64,000 bases of DNA from JANXQG01 sp963780045 (GTDB lineage Bacteria; Planctomycetota; Planctomycetia; Pirellulales; Thermoguttaceae), in assembly GCA_963780045.1 (NCBI GenBank), contig CAVZZZ010000001.1, forward strand, positions 682,001 to 746,000, read 5' to 3'. A program made the translations under genes and the position numbers. Below the pieces are notes generated by a model. The model saw only the letters and a list, made by a program, of their open reading frames with translations, ran no database searches and was not told the DNA's origin. Below are positions 42,908-52,778 of the stretch, piece by piece; the stretch's first letter is position 1; each line of letters begins with the position of its first letter.

Positions 42908-45751
42908 ATGTCCACCACGCTTGAAAAGCCCGGCAGCGAAACGCCAGACGAACAAATTGCCACGAAATATGTTTACTCCTTCGGCCCCTGGGGCGCCGAG
43001 GGCGACCAGAACATGAAGAACAGCCTCGGAGGCAAGGGCGCGAATCTGGCCGAGATGTGCCGCTTGAAGCTGCCCGTCCCGGCGGGATTCACGATCAGCA
43101 CGGAATACTGCTCGGTCTACCTTCAGGGCGGGCGGCAGTTCTCCGAGTCGCTCCAGGAGGAAGTTGCCCGAGCGCTGGCCAGGACCGAAGAGGCGATGGG
43201 CAAGAAGTACGGCGACCCGGAGAATCCGCTGCTCATGTCCTGCCGCAGCGGCGCACGCAAGTCGATGCCCGGCATGATGGAGACCGTGCTCAACGTCGGT
43301 CTCTGCCCGGCGACGATTCCGGGCCTGGTGGCCAAGTCGGGCAACGAGCGTTTCGTGTGGGACGCTTACCGCCGGCTGATCATGATGTATTCCGACGTGG
43401 TGATGGAGAAGGCCGAAGACATTGAAACGGCCGACGGGCACGGCATTCGCATGCAGCTTGAGCACATCATGGCGGCGCTGAAGAAGGAAAAGGGCTACGC
43501 GTCGGACACCGACATGAACACGGACGACCTCAAGAAGCTCTGCGACGACTTCAAGAAGAAGATCAAACAGGTCCTCAAGCGGCCCTTCCCCGACGATCCC
43601 AAGGAACAACTTTGGGGCGCGATCGGCGCGGTGTTCAAAAGCTGGCAGGGCAAGCGGGCCGTCTCCTATCGCCGCATCGAGGGCATTCCCGAGGAATGGG
43701 GCACCGCCTGCAATGTGCAGAGCATGGTCTTCGGCAACATGGGCGACAAGTCGGCCACTGGCGTGGCCTTCAGCCGCAATCCGGCCACCGGCGAAAACAA
43801 GTTCTACGGCGAATGGCTCGTCAACGCCCAGGGCGAGGACGTGGTAGCCGGAATCCGCACGCCCAGCCCCATCAACGAAGCCACCAAGAACGAGCAGAAC
43901 AAGCATCTCACCTCGCTCGAACATGCGATGCCGGTGCTTTACAAGGAGCTCTACGACATCCGCACACGGCTGGAGCACCACTACCACGACATGCAGGACA
44001 TCGAGTTCACCATCGAGAACCAGAAGCTCTACATGCTCCAGTGCCGCAACGGCAAGCGGACGGGCACCGCGGCTTTGAACATGGCGATGGACATGCTCCA
44101 CGAAAAGCTGATCGACGAGTCCACGGCGGTGACACGCGTCGAGCCGGCGCAGTTGGACGAGCTGCTGCACCCGATCATCGATCCGGCCGCCGAAAAGGAT
44201 GCCGCGACAATCGTCTCCGGCCTGCCCGCCGGACCGGGCGGGGCCAGCGGCAAGATCGTTCTCACTTCTCACGAGGCAGTGGAGTGGACCGCCCGCGGCG
44301 AGAAGGTGATTCTCGTCCGCGAAGAGACCAATCCGGAGGACGTGGAAGGCATGCGCGCCGCCGAAGGCATCCTCACCGCCCGCGGCGGCATGACGAGCCA
44401 CGCGGCGCTGGTTGCCCGCGGCTGGGGCAAGTGCTGCATCGTCGGCGCCGGCGGCATGAATATCGACTTCAAGGCCAAAACGGTCACGGCCGGCGACACG
44501 ACGCTCAAGGAAGGCGACGTGATTACGCTCAACGGCACCAAGGGCCGCGTTTACCAAGGCGGACTGGCGATGATCGACGCCACCGAGAACCCCCGCTTCC
44601 AGGAGTTCATGAAAATCGTCGACAAGCACCGCACGATGGGAGTCCGCACGAATGCCGACACGCCGGCCGATGCCAAGGTCGCCCGCGGCTACGGCGCTGA
44701 AGGCATCGGCCTGTTCCGCACCGAGCACATGTTCTACGGCAAAGGCTCGGACGAGGCCCTGTTCATCCTGCGGAAGATGATCATGGTGCTGGGCAAGAAG
44801 CCCAAGCCGGTGAAGTTGAAGAACCCCAGCCCGGCCGCGATGAAAAAGGCGAAAGAGGCCGCCGAGAAGAAGGTCCTCGACGAGCGGAAGGCCGTCGTCA
44901 ACGAGCTTTTCCCCTTCGTCAAGCGCGACATCAAGGCCACGCTGGAGGCGATGGACGGCTTCCCGGTCACCGTCCGCTTGCTCGATCCGCCCTTGCACGA
45001 GTTCGTGCCGCAGCACAAGGCGGCGCAATTGGAACTAGCCAAGTCGCTGAAGATGCGGTTGGCCGACGTGCAAAAGCGCGGGGCGGAGCTGCACGAGACG
45101 AACCCCATGATGGGCCATCGCGGCGTCCGCCTCGGCATTACGTACCCGGAAGTGAGCGAGATGCAGATCCGCGCCATCTTCGAGGCGGCCGCCGAGCTGA
45201 TCAAGGAAGGCAAGGACGCCAAGCCCGAAATCATGGTGCCGGTGACGTGCGACGTGAAGGAGCTTGACGAAACCAAGGTGATCGTCGATCGCGTCCACGC
45301 CGAGGTGAAGGAGCAGACGGGCGTCGACGTCCATTATCTCTACGGCACGATGATCGAGATTCCGCGGGCCTGCCTGCTGGCCGACCGCATGGCGTCGAAA
45401 TCGCAGTTCTTCTCCTTCGGCACCAACGACCTCACGCAGATGAGCTTTGGCTTCAGCCGCGACGACATCGGCGGATTCCTGCCCGACTATTTGCGCAAAG
45501 GCGTTTTGGACGCCGATCCATTCCAGACGATCGACCAGGCCGGCGTAGGGCAGTTGATCAAGATGTCCGTGGACAAAGGCCGCGGCGCGCGGCACGACCT
45601 GAAGATCGGCATCTGCGGCGAGCAAGGCGGCGACCCCGCCTCCGTCGAGTTCTGCTTCAAGAGCGGCCTGAACTACGTGAGCTGCTCGCCCTACCGCGTG
45701 CCGATCGCCCGGCTAGCGGCGGCGCACGCGGCGATTAAGGGGAAGAAGTAA
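42908..45751 (+). CDS. ppdK: Pyruvate, phosphate dikinase
   Basis: A 947-residue enzyme converting pyruvate, ATP and phosphate to PEP, AMP and PPi. The N-terminal ATP-grasp part has KNSLGGKGANLAEMCRLKLP and SCRSGARKSMPGMMETVLNV. The central phospho-carrier domain has the catalytic His in RGGMTSHAALVARGWGKCCI. The C-terminal PEP barrel has GIGLFRTEHMFYG, MMGHRGVRLGITYPEV, FFSFGTNDLTQMSFGFSRDD and KIGICGEQGGDP with the catalytic Cys. AGGAG lies 6 bases before ATG 42908. It supplies PEP for gluconeogenesis or works in PPi-dependent glycolysis, and the sequence is fully intact. Confidence 0.98.
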   Translation: MSTTLEKPGSETPDEQIATKYVYSFGPWGAEGDQNMKNSLGGKGANLAEMCRLKLPVPAGFTISTEYCSVYLQGGRQFSESLQEEVARALARTEEAMGKKYGDPENPLLMSCRSGARKSMPGMMETVLNVGLCPATIPGLVAKSGNERFVWDAYRRLIMMYSDVVMEKAEDIETADGHGIRMQLEHIMAALKKEKGYASDTDMNTDDLKKLCDDFKKKIKQVLKRPFPDDPKEQLWGAIGAVFKSWQGKRAVSYRRIEGIPEEWGTACNVQSMVFGNMGDKSATGVAFSRNPATGENKFYGEWLVNAQGEDVVAGIRTPSPINEATKNEQNKHLTSLEHAMPVLYKELYDIRTRLEHHYHDMQDIEFTIENQKLYMLQCRNGKRTGTAALNMAMDMLHEKLIDESTAVTRVEPAQLDELLHPIIDPAAEKDAATIVSGLPAGPGGASGKIVLTSHEAVEWTARGEKVILVREETNPEDVEGMRAAEGILTARGGMTSHAALVARGWGKCCIVGAGGMNIDFKAKTVTAGDTTLKEGDVITLNGTKGRVYQGGLAMIDATENPRFQEFMKIVDKHRTMGVRTNADTPADAKVARGYGAEGIGLFRTEHMFYGKGSDEALFILRKMIMVLGKKPKPVKLKNPSPAAMKKAKEAAEKKVLDERKAVVNELFPFVKRDIKATLEAMDGFPVTVRLLDPPLHEFVPQHKAAQLELAKSLKMRLADVQKRGAELHETNPMMGHRGVRLGITYPEVSEMQIRAIFEAAAELIKEGKDAKPEIMVPVTCDVKELDETKVIVDRVHAEVKEQTGVDVHYLYGTMIEIPRACLLADRMASKSQFFSFGTNDLTQMSFGFSRDDIGGFLPDYLRKGVLDADPFQTIDQAGVGQLIKMSVDKGRGARHDLKIGICGEQGGDPASVEFCFKSGLNYVSCSPYRVPIARLAAAHAAIKGKK

Positions 45752-45754
45752 AAC

Positions 45755-45795
45755 GTAGGGTGGGACGAGCGAGCTTAAGCGAGCGCAAGCCCACC
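45755..45795. repeat. Dispersed palindromic repeat (GTGGG...CCCAC)
   Basis: GTAGGGTGGGACGAGCGAGC, then TTAAGCGAGCGCAAGCCCAC, with complementary ends. It lies just after the ppdK stop codon and may serve as its 3' hairpin. Confidence 0.6.
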
Positions 45796-45866
45796 ACATC
45801 CGACTCCGATTCCGCCGCGCCTTTGCCCTTGCGAAGGCGCGGCTCCTTTGCGCTGGAGAACTGGAA

Positions 45867-46478
45867 ATGAAGACACGTCAATGGGTGCTGAAACTCGGTG
45901 GTCATGCCGGCGAACTCTACGTGGCAGCAGAGCTGTCAAAGCGCGGCATTCCCAACGCCTTGTTGCCGGAGAACTTCTCTGGCGACGATCTTATCGCCGG
46001 AAAGAAGGACGGGTCGGAGATTTGCTTCATACAGGTCAAATCTTGCCACCCCGACCGTAGCAAGAGCTTCATACTCCATCGCAAGCAAGAAGAATGGATC
46101 GCCGCCGAGGAAAATCAATTCGTGGTCTTTGTCTGACTTGGATCTCCCCGCAAGAACGAAAGTCCTCGATACTGGGTCGCCACGAAGCAGCAAGTTGGCC
46201 AAGCCTGCGTGGCACATCCGGCTCACGGGACTGACAATTGGGAACGCCGTTTCTTCTTGTGCCAGAACAAGGAGTCACTTAATCTCAAAAGCGAATGGGA
46301 GAACAATTGGAAGTTGTTTGACAGGTTTGTGGACCTGTCGGACAAGGCGAAGGAGCGCGCCAACAAAGTGAAGGAGCGCGCCAAGGCCCGCTTAAAGAGA
46401 TTGGCAGAGAAGGCCGCCAAGCTCCAGGCCCTGATCGTTGAAGCGGACGAGCGTCCTGATCTTCTATCGTCCAAATAA
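45867..46478 (+). CDS. PD-(D/E)XK-like nuclease-fold protein, frameshifted
   Basis: About 200 residues after joining two frames near 46133. The first part has GGHAGELYVAAELSKRG, then DDLIAGKKDGSEICFIQVKS, where D, E-x-Q-V-K form the PD-(D/E)XK nuclease or Holliday-junction-resolvase-like pattern. The second frame gives RYWVATKQQVGQACVAHPAH and WERRFFLCQNKESLNL. A charged coiled-coil tail follows (LSDKAKERANKVKERAKARL). The role is unknown: DNA repair, or restriction of foreign DNA. Confidence 0.6.
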
Positions 46479-46681
46479 GAAAGCGGGGAGCGGGTTCGGA
46501 TACGGCAACAGGATTCTTAGGGTGACGCAAGCAGTTCCTCCCTAACTCGTCGAGCAATCGGGCGACCCATTTTGCTTCCGTTCTCCACAATAGCCTTTGC
46601 GGCAGCGACTTCGGCCAAAGACCCCGCGAGGGGTCGGGAACACCACACGCCACGTAGGTATTCGCGCACGTCCGCAGACGG

Positions 46682-46690
46682 TGTTATAAT
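46682..46690 (+). promoter_or_regulatory. Extended -10 promoter of vapBC
   Basis: TGTTATAAT, an extended -10 (TGn-TATAAT), 20 bases before the vapB ATG with AAGGA between. No good -35 box is seen, as is usual for extended -10 promoters. Confidence 0.5.
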
Positions 46691-46709
46691 TCCCTGTAAG
46701 GATCTTGCC

Positions 46710-46964
46710 ATGACGATTACGTTGAAACTTGCGCCGGAATTGGAAGCCAAACTCCTTCGGCAAGCGGCTTCGCTCGGAAAACAGCCGGAAGAGTTGGCAC
46801 TGAATGCCATCGAGGAGCAATTGGCCGGCGACGATTCCGCCGCGAACGACTTGGCGCCGCAGGAGTGGGCGGCGGATTTTCGGCGATGGGCCGCCGGCCA
46901 TCGTCGATTGCCGATCGAGGCGGACGATAGCCGCGAGGGCATTTATGCGGGTCGCGGTGAATGA
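46710..46964 (+). CDS. vapB: VapB-type antitoxin
   Basis: An 84-residue protein. The N-terminal part MTITLKLAPELEAKLLRQAA and SLGKQPEELALNAIEEQLAG has the beta-strand plus two-helix form of ribbon-helix-helix antitoxins. The C-terminal tail would bind the toxin. It overlaps the toxin start by four bases (ATGA at 46961). VapB-VapC complexes normally repress their own promoter. Confidence 0.75.
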   Translation: MTITLKLAPELEAKLLRQAASLGKQPEELALNAIEEQLAGDDSAANDLAPQEWAADFRRWAAGHRRLPIEADDSREGIYAGRGE

Positions 46965-47413
46965 TTCTTCTTGATACCAATATCCTCGCCAGATCGGCGC
47001 AGCCGGCACACTCGCAACACCAAACAGCGGTCGATGCTGTCGCCGTGTTGCGCTTGCAAGGCGAGATACTTTGCCTTGTTCCCCAAGTGCTCTATGGATA
47101 CTGGTCCGTCGCGACTCGGCCCGTCGCACAAAACGGGCTCGGCATGACCGCCGCCGACGCTTCCGCCGACATTGCCGCGAGCGTTGGGCGTTTCCAGTTT
47201 TTCCACGACGAGCGGGCGATTTTCGAGCGCTGGCAACAACTGGTTGTGCAGTGTCAATCGCTCGGTAAGAATGGGCACGATGCGCGCTTGGTCGCCGCAA
47301 TGAAGCGGCATGGCATCGTCCAGATTCTGACGTTCAACATGCCGGACTTCCACCGTTATCCTGGAATCCAGGTTCTCGATCCGCGGCAGGTCGCTAAGGG
47401 AGCCGTGCCTTGA
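46961..47413 (+). CDS. vapC: PIN-domain toxin VapC
   Basis: A 150-residue PIN-domain ribonuclease. Acidic residues: D5 in MILLDTNILARS, the acidic patch in the middle, and D in GKNGHDARLVAAMKRHG and TFNMPDFHRY. The motif order matches VapC toxins that cut tRNA or rRNA. It is translationally coupled to the antitoxin and convergent with the glucan phosphorylase gene. Confidence 0.85.
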   Translation: MILLDTNILARSAQPAHSQHQTAVDAVAVLRLQGEILCLVPQVLYGYWSVATRPVAQNGLGMTAADASADIAASVGRFQFFHDERAIFERWQQLVVQCQSLGKNGHDARLVAAMKRHGIVQILTFNMPDFHRYPGIQVLDPRQVAKGAVP

Positions 47414-47426
47414 ATGATGTTACCAG

Positions 47427-49619
47427 CTACGGCATCTGGCAACTCAACCCGCCGGAGGCCTGCAGGTAGCACTGCTTGACGTAGTCCGCCACCATGCGGT
47501 CGGCGCTGAAACGCCAGCCGAGCGTGCTGATGGAGTTCATCATCCGCCTGATCCAGTGCCTCGGCAGGCCGTCCACGTCGCGGTCGTAAAAGAGCGGAAT
47601 GACTTCCTCGGTGAGCGCCTCGTAGAGCGAGGCGGCGTCGCGGGCGTCGGTGATGCGGTCGTCGACGTGCGAGGAACCCTTGCCGATGGCGAAGCCGTTG
47701 GTGCCGTCGAAGGCCTCCGCCCACCAGCCGTCGAGAATGGAAAAGTTCAAGGCGCCGTTGAGCACCGCCTTCTGCCCGCTGGTGCCGGACGCCTCCAGCG
47801 GCCGCCGCGGGTTGTTCAGCCAGACGTCAACGCCTTGGATCAGGTGGCGGCAGACGTTGATATCGTAGTCCTCGATGAAGGTGATGCGGTTGGCAAAGCG
47901 GGAGTCGAAGCGGAGCGTGGCGATCCGCTTGATCAACTGCTTGCCCGGCTCGTCGGCCGGGTGCGGCCTTGCCGGCAAAGACGAACTGTACAGGCCGCTG
48001 CGGGTCATTGACGATATCCGCCAGCCGGTCAAGGTCCGTGAGCACCAAATCCTGCGCTTGTAGGTGGCGAACCGCCGGGCAAAGCCGATCGTGAGCACGT
48101 TGGGGTCGAGGATGTTCCGCGCGGTTTCGACCACGTCGTCGCTCTCGCCGCGGCGGCGGCATTGCCGGCTGATCCGCCGGCGGACGAACGCCAGGAGCAG
48201 GTTCTTCAAGGCGTAGTGCGTTTCCCACAGTTCGCCAGGATCGATGTCGTAGATGCCCATCCAGATTTCCGGGTCGCTGAGCCGGGCCATCCAGCCGGGC
48301 TCGAAGTTGCGGTCGTAGAGCTGCATCATCTGGTAAGCGAGCCAGGAGGGTACGTGGACGCCGTTGGTGATGTGGCCGATGGGGATTCCCTCTTCCGCCC
48401 GCCAAGGCCAGAGGTTGGCCCACATCCGCCGCGAAATGTGGCCGTGAAGGTTGCTCACGGCGTTGGCCTTGCGGGAGAGCTTCAGCCCCAGCACCGTCAT
48501 GCAGAAGGTCTCGTGGTCGTTCTGCGGCTCGACGCGGCCTAGCCCCATCAATTGCTCGAAGCTTATGCCCAACTCGTCGCGCAGCGGGCCGAGGTGCTCT
48601 TCCACCAGGTTGCCGTCGAAGCGGTCGTGGCCCGCGGGCACGGGCGTGTGCGTGGTGAAGACCGTGCGTTGGGCCACTTCGCGCAAGCCCACCTCGAAGC
48701 TGACGCCGTCCTCCTTCATGCGCTGCCGGATCGCCTCCAGCGTGGCGAACGCGCTGTGACCTTCGTTGAGATGATAGACGCCCGCCGTGATGCCCATCGC
48801 CGTGAGCGCGCGAATCCCGCCGACGCCGGCCACCAGCTCCTGGCGAATGCGGACGCGGTTGTCGCCGCCGTATAGGCGCGACGTCAGCTTGCGGTCCTCC
48901 GGACTGTTGCTGGGCACGTCGCAATCCAGCAGGAAAAGCCGCACGCGGCCCACCCGCATCAGCCAGACCTTCGCCAGCAGCCGGCCCGTTCGCGTGTCAA
49001 TCTGCACCGTAATCGGCTTGCCGTCGGCGCCGCGGGCAGGTTCCATAGGCAGGTCCGCAACCTTGGTGTCCAGGTATTCTTCCTGCTGGTAGCCTTGCGG
49101 ATCGAGGTGCTGCTTGAAATATCCTTGGTCGTAAAATAGGCCGCAGGCCACCAGCGGAACGCCCAGGGCGCTTGCGCTTTTGATGTGGTCGCCGGAAAGC
49201 ACGCCGAGGCCGCCGGAATAAATAGGCACGGACTCATGCACGCCGAATTCAAGCGAAAAGTAGGCGACGGGCCGCGAACCGAGAACGCCCGTGTTTGTGC
49301 GGCCCCACGCGGGAACCTCAAGCATGTACTCTTTGAGCCGCCGATAGGCCTGGTTGATGCGGCTGAAAAGCACCATCTCCCCGGCCCGCATTTCCAGCCG
49401 CTCGGCTGTAAATTCGGCCAGCAGGGCGATGGGATTGTGGTCCAGTTGCCGCCAACGAATGGGGTCCAGGTCGCGAAAGAGATTGATGACTTCGTGATTC
49501 CAACTCCACCAGAGGTTCCGGGCCAGGGCGATGCATTTTTCGTAGAGTGTCTCGGCCGTAAGGCCATACGAATTCACGGTTTCATTCTCGATGTCGGACA
49601 AGAGTTCAATCTGGCTCAT
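47427..49619 (-). CDS. glgP: Alpha-glucan phosphorylase (with two compensating indels)
   Basis: Releases glucose-1-phosphate from glycogen or maltodextrins. A 730-residue protein of the alpha-glucan family phosphorylase type. The N-terminal DUF3417 domain has LARNLWWSWNHEVINLFRDL. Catalytic-domain motifs are VAYFSLEFGVHESVPIYSGG, ITAGVYHLNEGHSAFATLEA and LEASGTSGQKAVLNGALNFS, with the PLP lysine in SGQK. Between about 47960 and 48060 the protein reads out of frame; the other frame gives DLVLTDLDRLADIVNDPQ and QFVFAGKA, as expected. Two opposite indels explain this. Confidence 0.93.
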   Translation of the reverse strand: MSQIELLSDIENETVNSYGLTAETLYEKCIALARNLWWSWNHEVINLFRDLDPIRWRQLDHNPIALLAEFTAERLEMRAGEMVLFSRINQAYRRLKEYMLEVPAWGRTNTGVLGSRPVAYFSLEFGVHESVPIYSGGLGVLSGDHIKSASALGVPLVACGLFYDQGYFKQHLDPQGYQQEEYLDTKVADLPMEPARGADGKPITVQIDTRTGRLLAKVWLMRVGRVRLFLLDCDVPSNSPEDRKLTSRLYGGDNRVRIRQELVAGVGGIRALTAMGITAGVYHLNEGHSAFATLEAIRQRMKEDGVSFEVGLREVAQRTVFTTHTPVPAGHDRFDGNLVEEHLGPLRDELGISFEQLMGLGRVEPQNDHETFCMTVLGLKLSRKANAVSNLHGHISRRMWANLWPWRAEEGIPIGHITNGVHVPSWLAYQMMQLYDRNFEPGWMARLSDPEIWMGIYDIDPGELWETHYALKNLLLAFVRRRISRQCRRRGESDDVVETARNILDPNVLTIGFARRFATYKRRIWCSRTLTGWRISSMTRSGLYSSSLPARPHPADEPGKQLIKRIATLRFDSRFANRITFIEDYDINVCRHLIQGVDVWLNNPRRPLEASGTSGQKAVLNGALNFSILDGWWAEAFDGTNGFAIGKGSSHVDDRITDARDAASLYEALTEEVIPLFYDRDVDGLPRHWIRRMMNSISTLGWRFSADRMVADYVKQCYLQASGGLSCQMP

Positions 49620-49855
49620 AATCGGCGATTATATGCGAACCATTGACGCCAAGGCTAGCGGTGAGATAGCGAAAAGCCGTAAACCGCGTCGATTCCGAAA
49701 ATGTTTTGCGGTAAAGTGATGATAAACCAGCTTGCACAAAACGCGAGACTTGCCTATTATGCGAGGTCTAACTCGACGCCAACGGATGCCGCGAGTTACA
49801 TTGTTGTCAACGCCGCGAAAGCGGCGCGCAGCCCGGCAAAAGGAGCAGTACCTCA

Positions 49856-50518
49856 ATGGCGGACAAATCGGATGTTCAGGTTCATTGGCACGAGCACGCG
49901 GTCACTCGCGATGAACGGCAGTCTCTCAACGGGCATGCAGGCTGCGTCGTATGGTTCACGGGCCTTAGCGCGTGCGGCAAGAGCACGGTGGCCAATCTGC
50001 TGGATCATAAGCTGTGGTCGGCCAAGATCCACAGCTTCGTTCTGGATGGAGACAATATTCGTCACGGCTTGAACGCCGCGCCCGCGATGCTCAAGCCGCG
50101 GCACGGCGAAGAGTTCGGCAAGCGGTTTGGGCTCGGTTTTTCCGCTCAGGACCGCGAAGAAAACATTCGTCGCATTGGGTCTGTGGCAAAACTCTTTTCC
50201 GAGGCGGGGGTGATTGCTATCACTGCATTCATCAGCCCTTATCGGGCCGACCGCGACCGCGTCCGCGAGACGCTCGTCGCCGGCGACTTCATTGAGGTTT
50301 TCGTCGACGCCCCCATTGAGGTCTGCGAGGCCCGCGACCCGAAGGGGCTTTACAAAAAAGCCCGCGCGGGTGAATTGAAGGGGTTTACCGGCATCGACGA
50401 CCCCTACGAGGCGCCGCTCAAACCGGAACTCGTGCTCGACGCCGGTACGAAGGATGCCGCGACCCTGGCCGACGAGGTTCTCGCCTACCTCCGCGGCGTG
50501 GGAAAGATTAAACTGTGA
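49856..50518 (+). CDS. cysC: Adenylylsulfate kinase (APS kinase)
   Basis: A 220-residue enzyme that phosphorylates APS to PAPS for sulfate assimilation or sulfation. P-loop GLSACGKSTVANLLDHKL, then FVLDGDNIRHGLN (APS contacts), FSAQDREENIRRIG, AFISPYRADRDRVRE, ARDPKGLYKKARAGELKGFT and GIDDPYEAP. A good AGGAG sits 10 bases before the ATG. A GAAA-capped hairpin (49811-49826) lies in the leader. No sulfate adenylyltransferase gene is nearby, so it works as a stand-alone kinase. Confidence 0.96.
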   Translation: MADKSDVQVHWHEHAVTRDERQSLNGHAGCVVWFTGLSACGKSTVANLLDHKLWSAKIHSFVLDGDNIRHGLNAAPAMLKPRHGEEFGKRFGLGFSAQDREENIRRIGSVAKLFSEAGVIAITAFISPYRADRDRVRETLVAGDFIEVFVDAPIEVCEARDPKGLYKKARAGELKGFTGIDDPYEAPLKPELVLDAGTKDAATLADEVLAYLRGVGKIKL

Positions 50519-50655
50519 CCGCGCTTGAACTTCCGGCAACTTAGGGAATATGGTATAACTGATCGTCGGCACTCGTCAGCGGGCAAATCGGCTTTCGCAC
50601 GATCGGAAGTAAACGGAGTGCGATCGAGCCGGACGAGGAAAAGTCCAGTACGGAA

Positions 50656-51805
50656 ATGAAGACGGCCTCAAAAAAGCACAAAGCGACGGCGGCCAAGGCG
50701 ATCTCGACCGGTGTCCGGCCGGCGCGTCGCACGGCCCAGGTGCTGCTGGCGGCGCGGTGGACGACCAAGGCAGAGGACGGCGATGCCGCGATCTTCGCGC
50801 TGGCGGGCGCGCTTCCCGACATCGGCGTTGGGGCCCGGCTTTGGCGGCCGTTCGAGGACCGGCTCGGCGACGCCCGTTGTCTGCATTTGTTCGGCACTAC
50901 TGAGGAATTCTTGCCATTGGTGGAAACGGCCCGGGCACATGGGCTGAAGGTCGTGCTCTCCCCGGAGCTTTGGCGCGAAACGATTGAAGCCGGCCGTTGT
51001 GGCCGCGGCCCGTTGCAAAGAGCGGGGACGTGGCTTCATAAGACGGCCCGCGGCTTGCTTACGCGAACTCCCGCGTGGCAGCGCGATTTGTTCGCGGCGG
51101 TCGATCTATTATTGCCCAACTCGAACGTCGAGGCCCAATGTATCGTCCATCGGACGAACGTGCCGCTGCAACGAATGCGCATCGTGCCGCACGGCGTCGA
51201 TCCGCAACTGGCCGCTGCGGACCCGCGGCCCTTTCGTCAGCTCGTGGGCCTGCGCGACTTCGTGCTCTACGTTGGCGACATCGGCCCGGAGAACCAACAG
51301 CTCGCGTTCCTGTGGGCGATGAATAAGACCGACGTTCCCGCAGGTACTGCTGGGCAACGTCGCGCCGGGGCGTCAATGGTATCGCGAGGAATGCCGGCGC
51401 GTGGCGGGAACACAAGCACAATTCGTCGCGCGGACTTCGTTGGATGACCGTTTGGCGGCAAGCGCCTTTACCGCGTGCAGTTGTCTGGTCGTTGGCGGCG
51501 GCGTTCCAGGGGGCGAGCGAATCGCCTTGAAGGCCGGCGCATCCGGCACGCCTTTGGTCCTTTTCGACGGCGGCGGCGCACCCTGCGCGGCAAGCATCGC
51601 CCGCGAGTATTTCGGCCAGCAAGCCGTCTATGTCCGGCCCGACGATGTCAGCAACATTCGCCGCGGCGTATTGGCTGCCCTGGAGCGCAAACGGAGCAAG
51701 AACCTGGCCGAACACGTCTGTACGTATTTCTCTTGGCCGGCGGTCGCCAGGGCATTGCGGGCCGCGTACCGCCAATCGGCGACGGGAGGGCGAACCGCGT
51801 CGTAA
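50656..51805 (+). CDS. Glycosyltransferase family 1-like, frameshifted
   Basis: About 380 residues after joining frames near 51340. The first part has the GT-B pattern LLPNSNVEAQCIVHRTNVPL, then MRIVPHGVDPQLAAADPRPF and DFVLYVGDIGPENQQLAFLW. The second frame resumes with PQVLLGNVAPGRQWYREECR and ends ALKAGASGTPLVLFDGGGAP, then YFSWPAVARALRAAYRQSA. It is probably used for envelope glycans; donor and acceptor unknown. Confidence 0.75.
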
Positions 51806-51811
51806 CTCGCC

Positions 51812-52012
51812 ATGATCGCACAGATTCGTCCGCCGAACAGGACTCCGCCACCCTCGCCGTTGGCCCGTGCCCGGCAAATGGTGGCGGAAACACTGCTTAC
51901 CGATCCGACGCCGCAACCGTCGTTGCGGCCGCGCTGGCGGAAGGGCCTGCTGCTTTGCGGCGCGATTATTGCCGCGGCAGCCGCGGGGCTGATTTATTAT
52001 TGCCTGCGCTAG
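51812..52012 (+). CDS. Small single-pass membrane protein
   Basis: A 66-residue protein: a Pro-rich cytoplasmic part (RPPNRTPPPSPLARARQMVA), then one hydrophobic span (GLLLCGAIIAAAAAGLIYYC). It starts 6 bases after the glycosyltransferase stop and is probably co-transcribed. Function unknown. Confidence 0.5.
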   Translation: MIAQIRPPNRTPPPSPLARARQMVAETLLTDPTPQPSLRPRWRKGLLLCGAIIAAAAAGLIYYCLR

Positions 52013-52039
52013 GCCCTTTACAAACGCTCCCCCATTGGC

Positions 52040-52064
52040 AACAATTGGGGAACAGCCAATTGTT
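52040..52064 (+). other. Perfect 9-bp inverted repeat
   Basis: AACAATTGG and CCAATTGTT separated by seven bases. It lies just before the strong terminator at 52074, and could be an operator-like site or extra transcript hairpin. Confidence 0.4.
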
Positions 52065-52073
52065 ACTGTACTA

Positions 52074-52113
52074 GCGGTCCTCCCAGGACTTGGGATGACC
52101 GCGGTTTTTTTTT
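52074..52113 (+). terminator. Strong Rho-independent terminator
   Basis: Two stacked stems: GCGGTC/GACCGC outside and TCCCA/TGGGA inside, followed by nine T residues (52105-52113). It ends the glycosyltransferase transcript just before greA. Confidence 0.9.
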
Positions 52114-52132
52114 GCCTCGCAGGGAGAATCCC

Positions 52133-52612
52133 ATGTCCGATCGCATACCTATGACTCGGGCCGGATACGACAAGATCAAGGCCGAACTCGATCATCTGCA
52201 GAGCGTGGAGATGCCCAAGGTCCTGGAGGGTCTGGCCGCAGCGCGGGCAGAAGGAGATCTCTCGGAGAATGCGGAATACCACGGCCGCCGGGAAACTCAG
52301 GGCATGCTGGAAGCGAAGATCCGCGCCATCAAGGACAAGCTTTCCCGGGCGGTGCTCGTCGATCCGAGCCAGTTTCCCAAAGACCAGGTGGCCTTCGGCT
52401 GCACGGTCGTGGTCAAGGACCTCGACTTCGGCGACAAGGAGGAGTTCACCCTCGTCGGCGCTGGCGAGGAAGACTATGACAGCGGCAAGATCCTCGTGAC
52501 CAGTCCCTTGGCTCAGGGTTTGAACGGCAAGAAGATCGGCGAAAAAGTGGAAATCGAGGTCCCGCAGGGCAAGGTGCGGTTTGAAATCCTTGAAATCCGG
52601 GCGCCGGAGTAA
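52133..52612 (+). CDS. greA: Transcription elongation factor GreA
   Basis: A 159-residue protein that rescues backtracked RNA polymerase by stimulating RNA cleavage. N-terminal coiled coil IPMTRAGYDKIKAELDHLQS with the conserved acidic tip in ARAEGDLSENAEYHGRRETQ. The C-terminal FKBP-like domain has ILVTSPLAQGLNGKKIGEKV and EIEVPQGKVRFEILEI. ATG 52133 follows AGGGAGA. It stands behind a strong terminator, so it has its own promoter or is read through. Confidence 0.97.
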   Translation: MSDRIPMTRAGYDKIKAELDHLQSVEMPKVLEGLAAARAEGDLSENAEYHGRRETQGMLEAKIRAIKDKLSRAVLVDPSQFPKDQVAFGCTVVVKDLDFGDKEEFTLVGAGEEDYDSGKILVTSPLAQGLNGKKIGEKVEIEVPQGKVRFEILEIRAPE

Positions 52613-52778
52613 AGTAGAAGGGGAGAAAGGGCAAGGCACTCGCGCAGTGGGTCGGGGAGAAAGCGTGAATGAGGCTGCCTCTCCCTTTCTCCACTTCCCC
52701 CCTTCTGCTAGAATGGCGCAATTCTGGTTTCATTGCGGCAGACTGACGAAGTGTTTTTGGCCTGAGTAGAGGAAGAAC

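Noticed and set aside
42869..45028. 719-residue open frame on the minus strand
   Set aside because: It lies wholly antisense to ppdK, whose motifs are complete. Long antisense frames are common in GC-rich genes, and its sequence shows no domain.
45898..46371. Alternative 157-residue frame over the nuclease-like gene
   Set aside because: It spans the frame break by chance; the joined frames 45867-46133 and 46133-46478 give a coherent nuclease-fold sequence instead.
46517..46711. Minus-strand frame (MARSLQGIITPSADVREYLR...) overlapping the vapBC promoter
   Set aside because: 64 residues with plausible-looking composition, but no family match, no ribosome-binding site, and it would cover the vapB promoter and start.
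49732..49760. TTGCAC - 17 bp - TATTAT as cysC promoter
   Set aside because: The -10 is good but the -35 matches only three of six positions; too weak to list as a feature.
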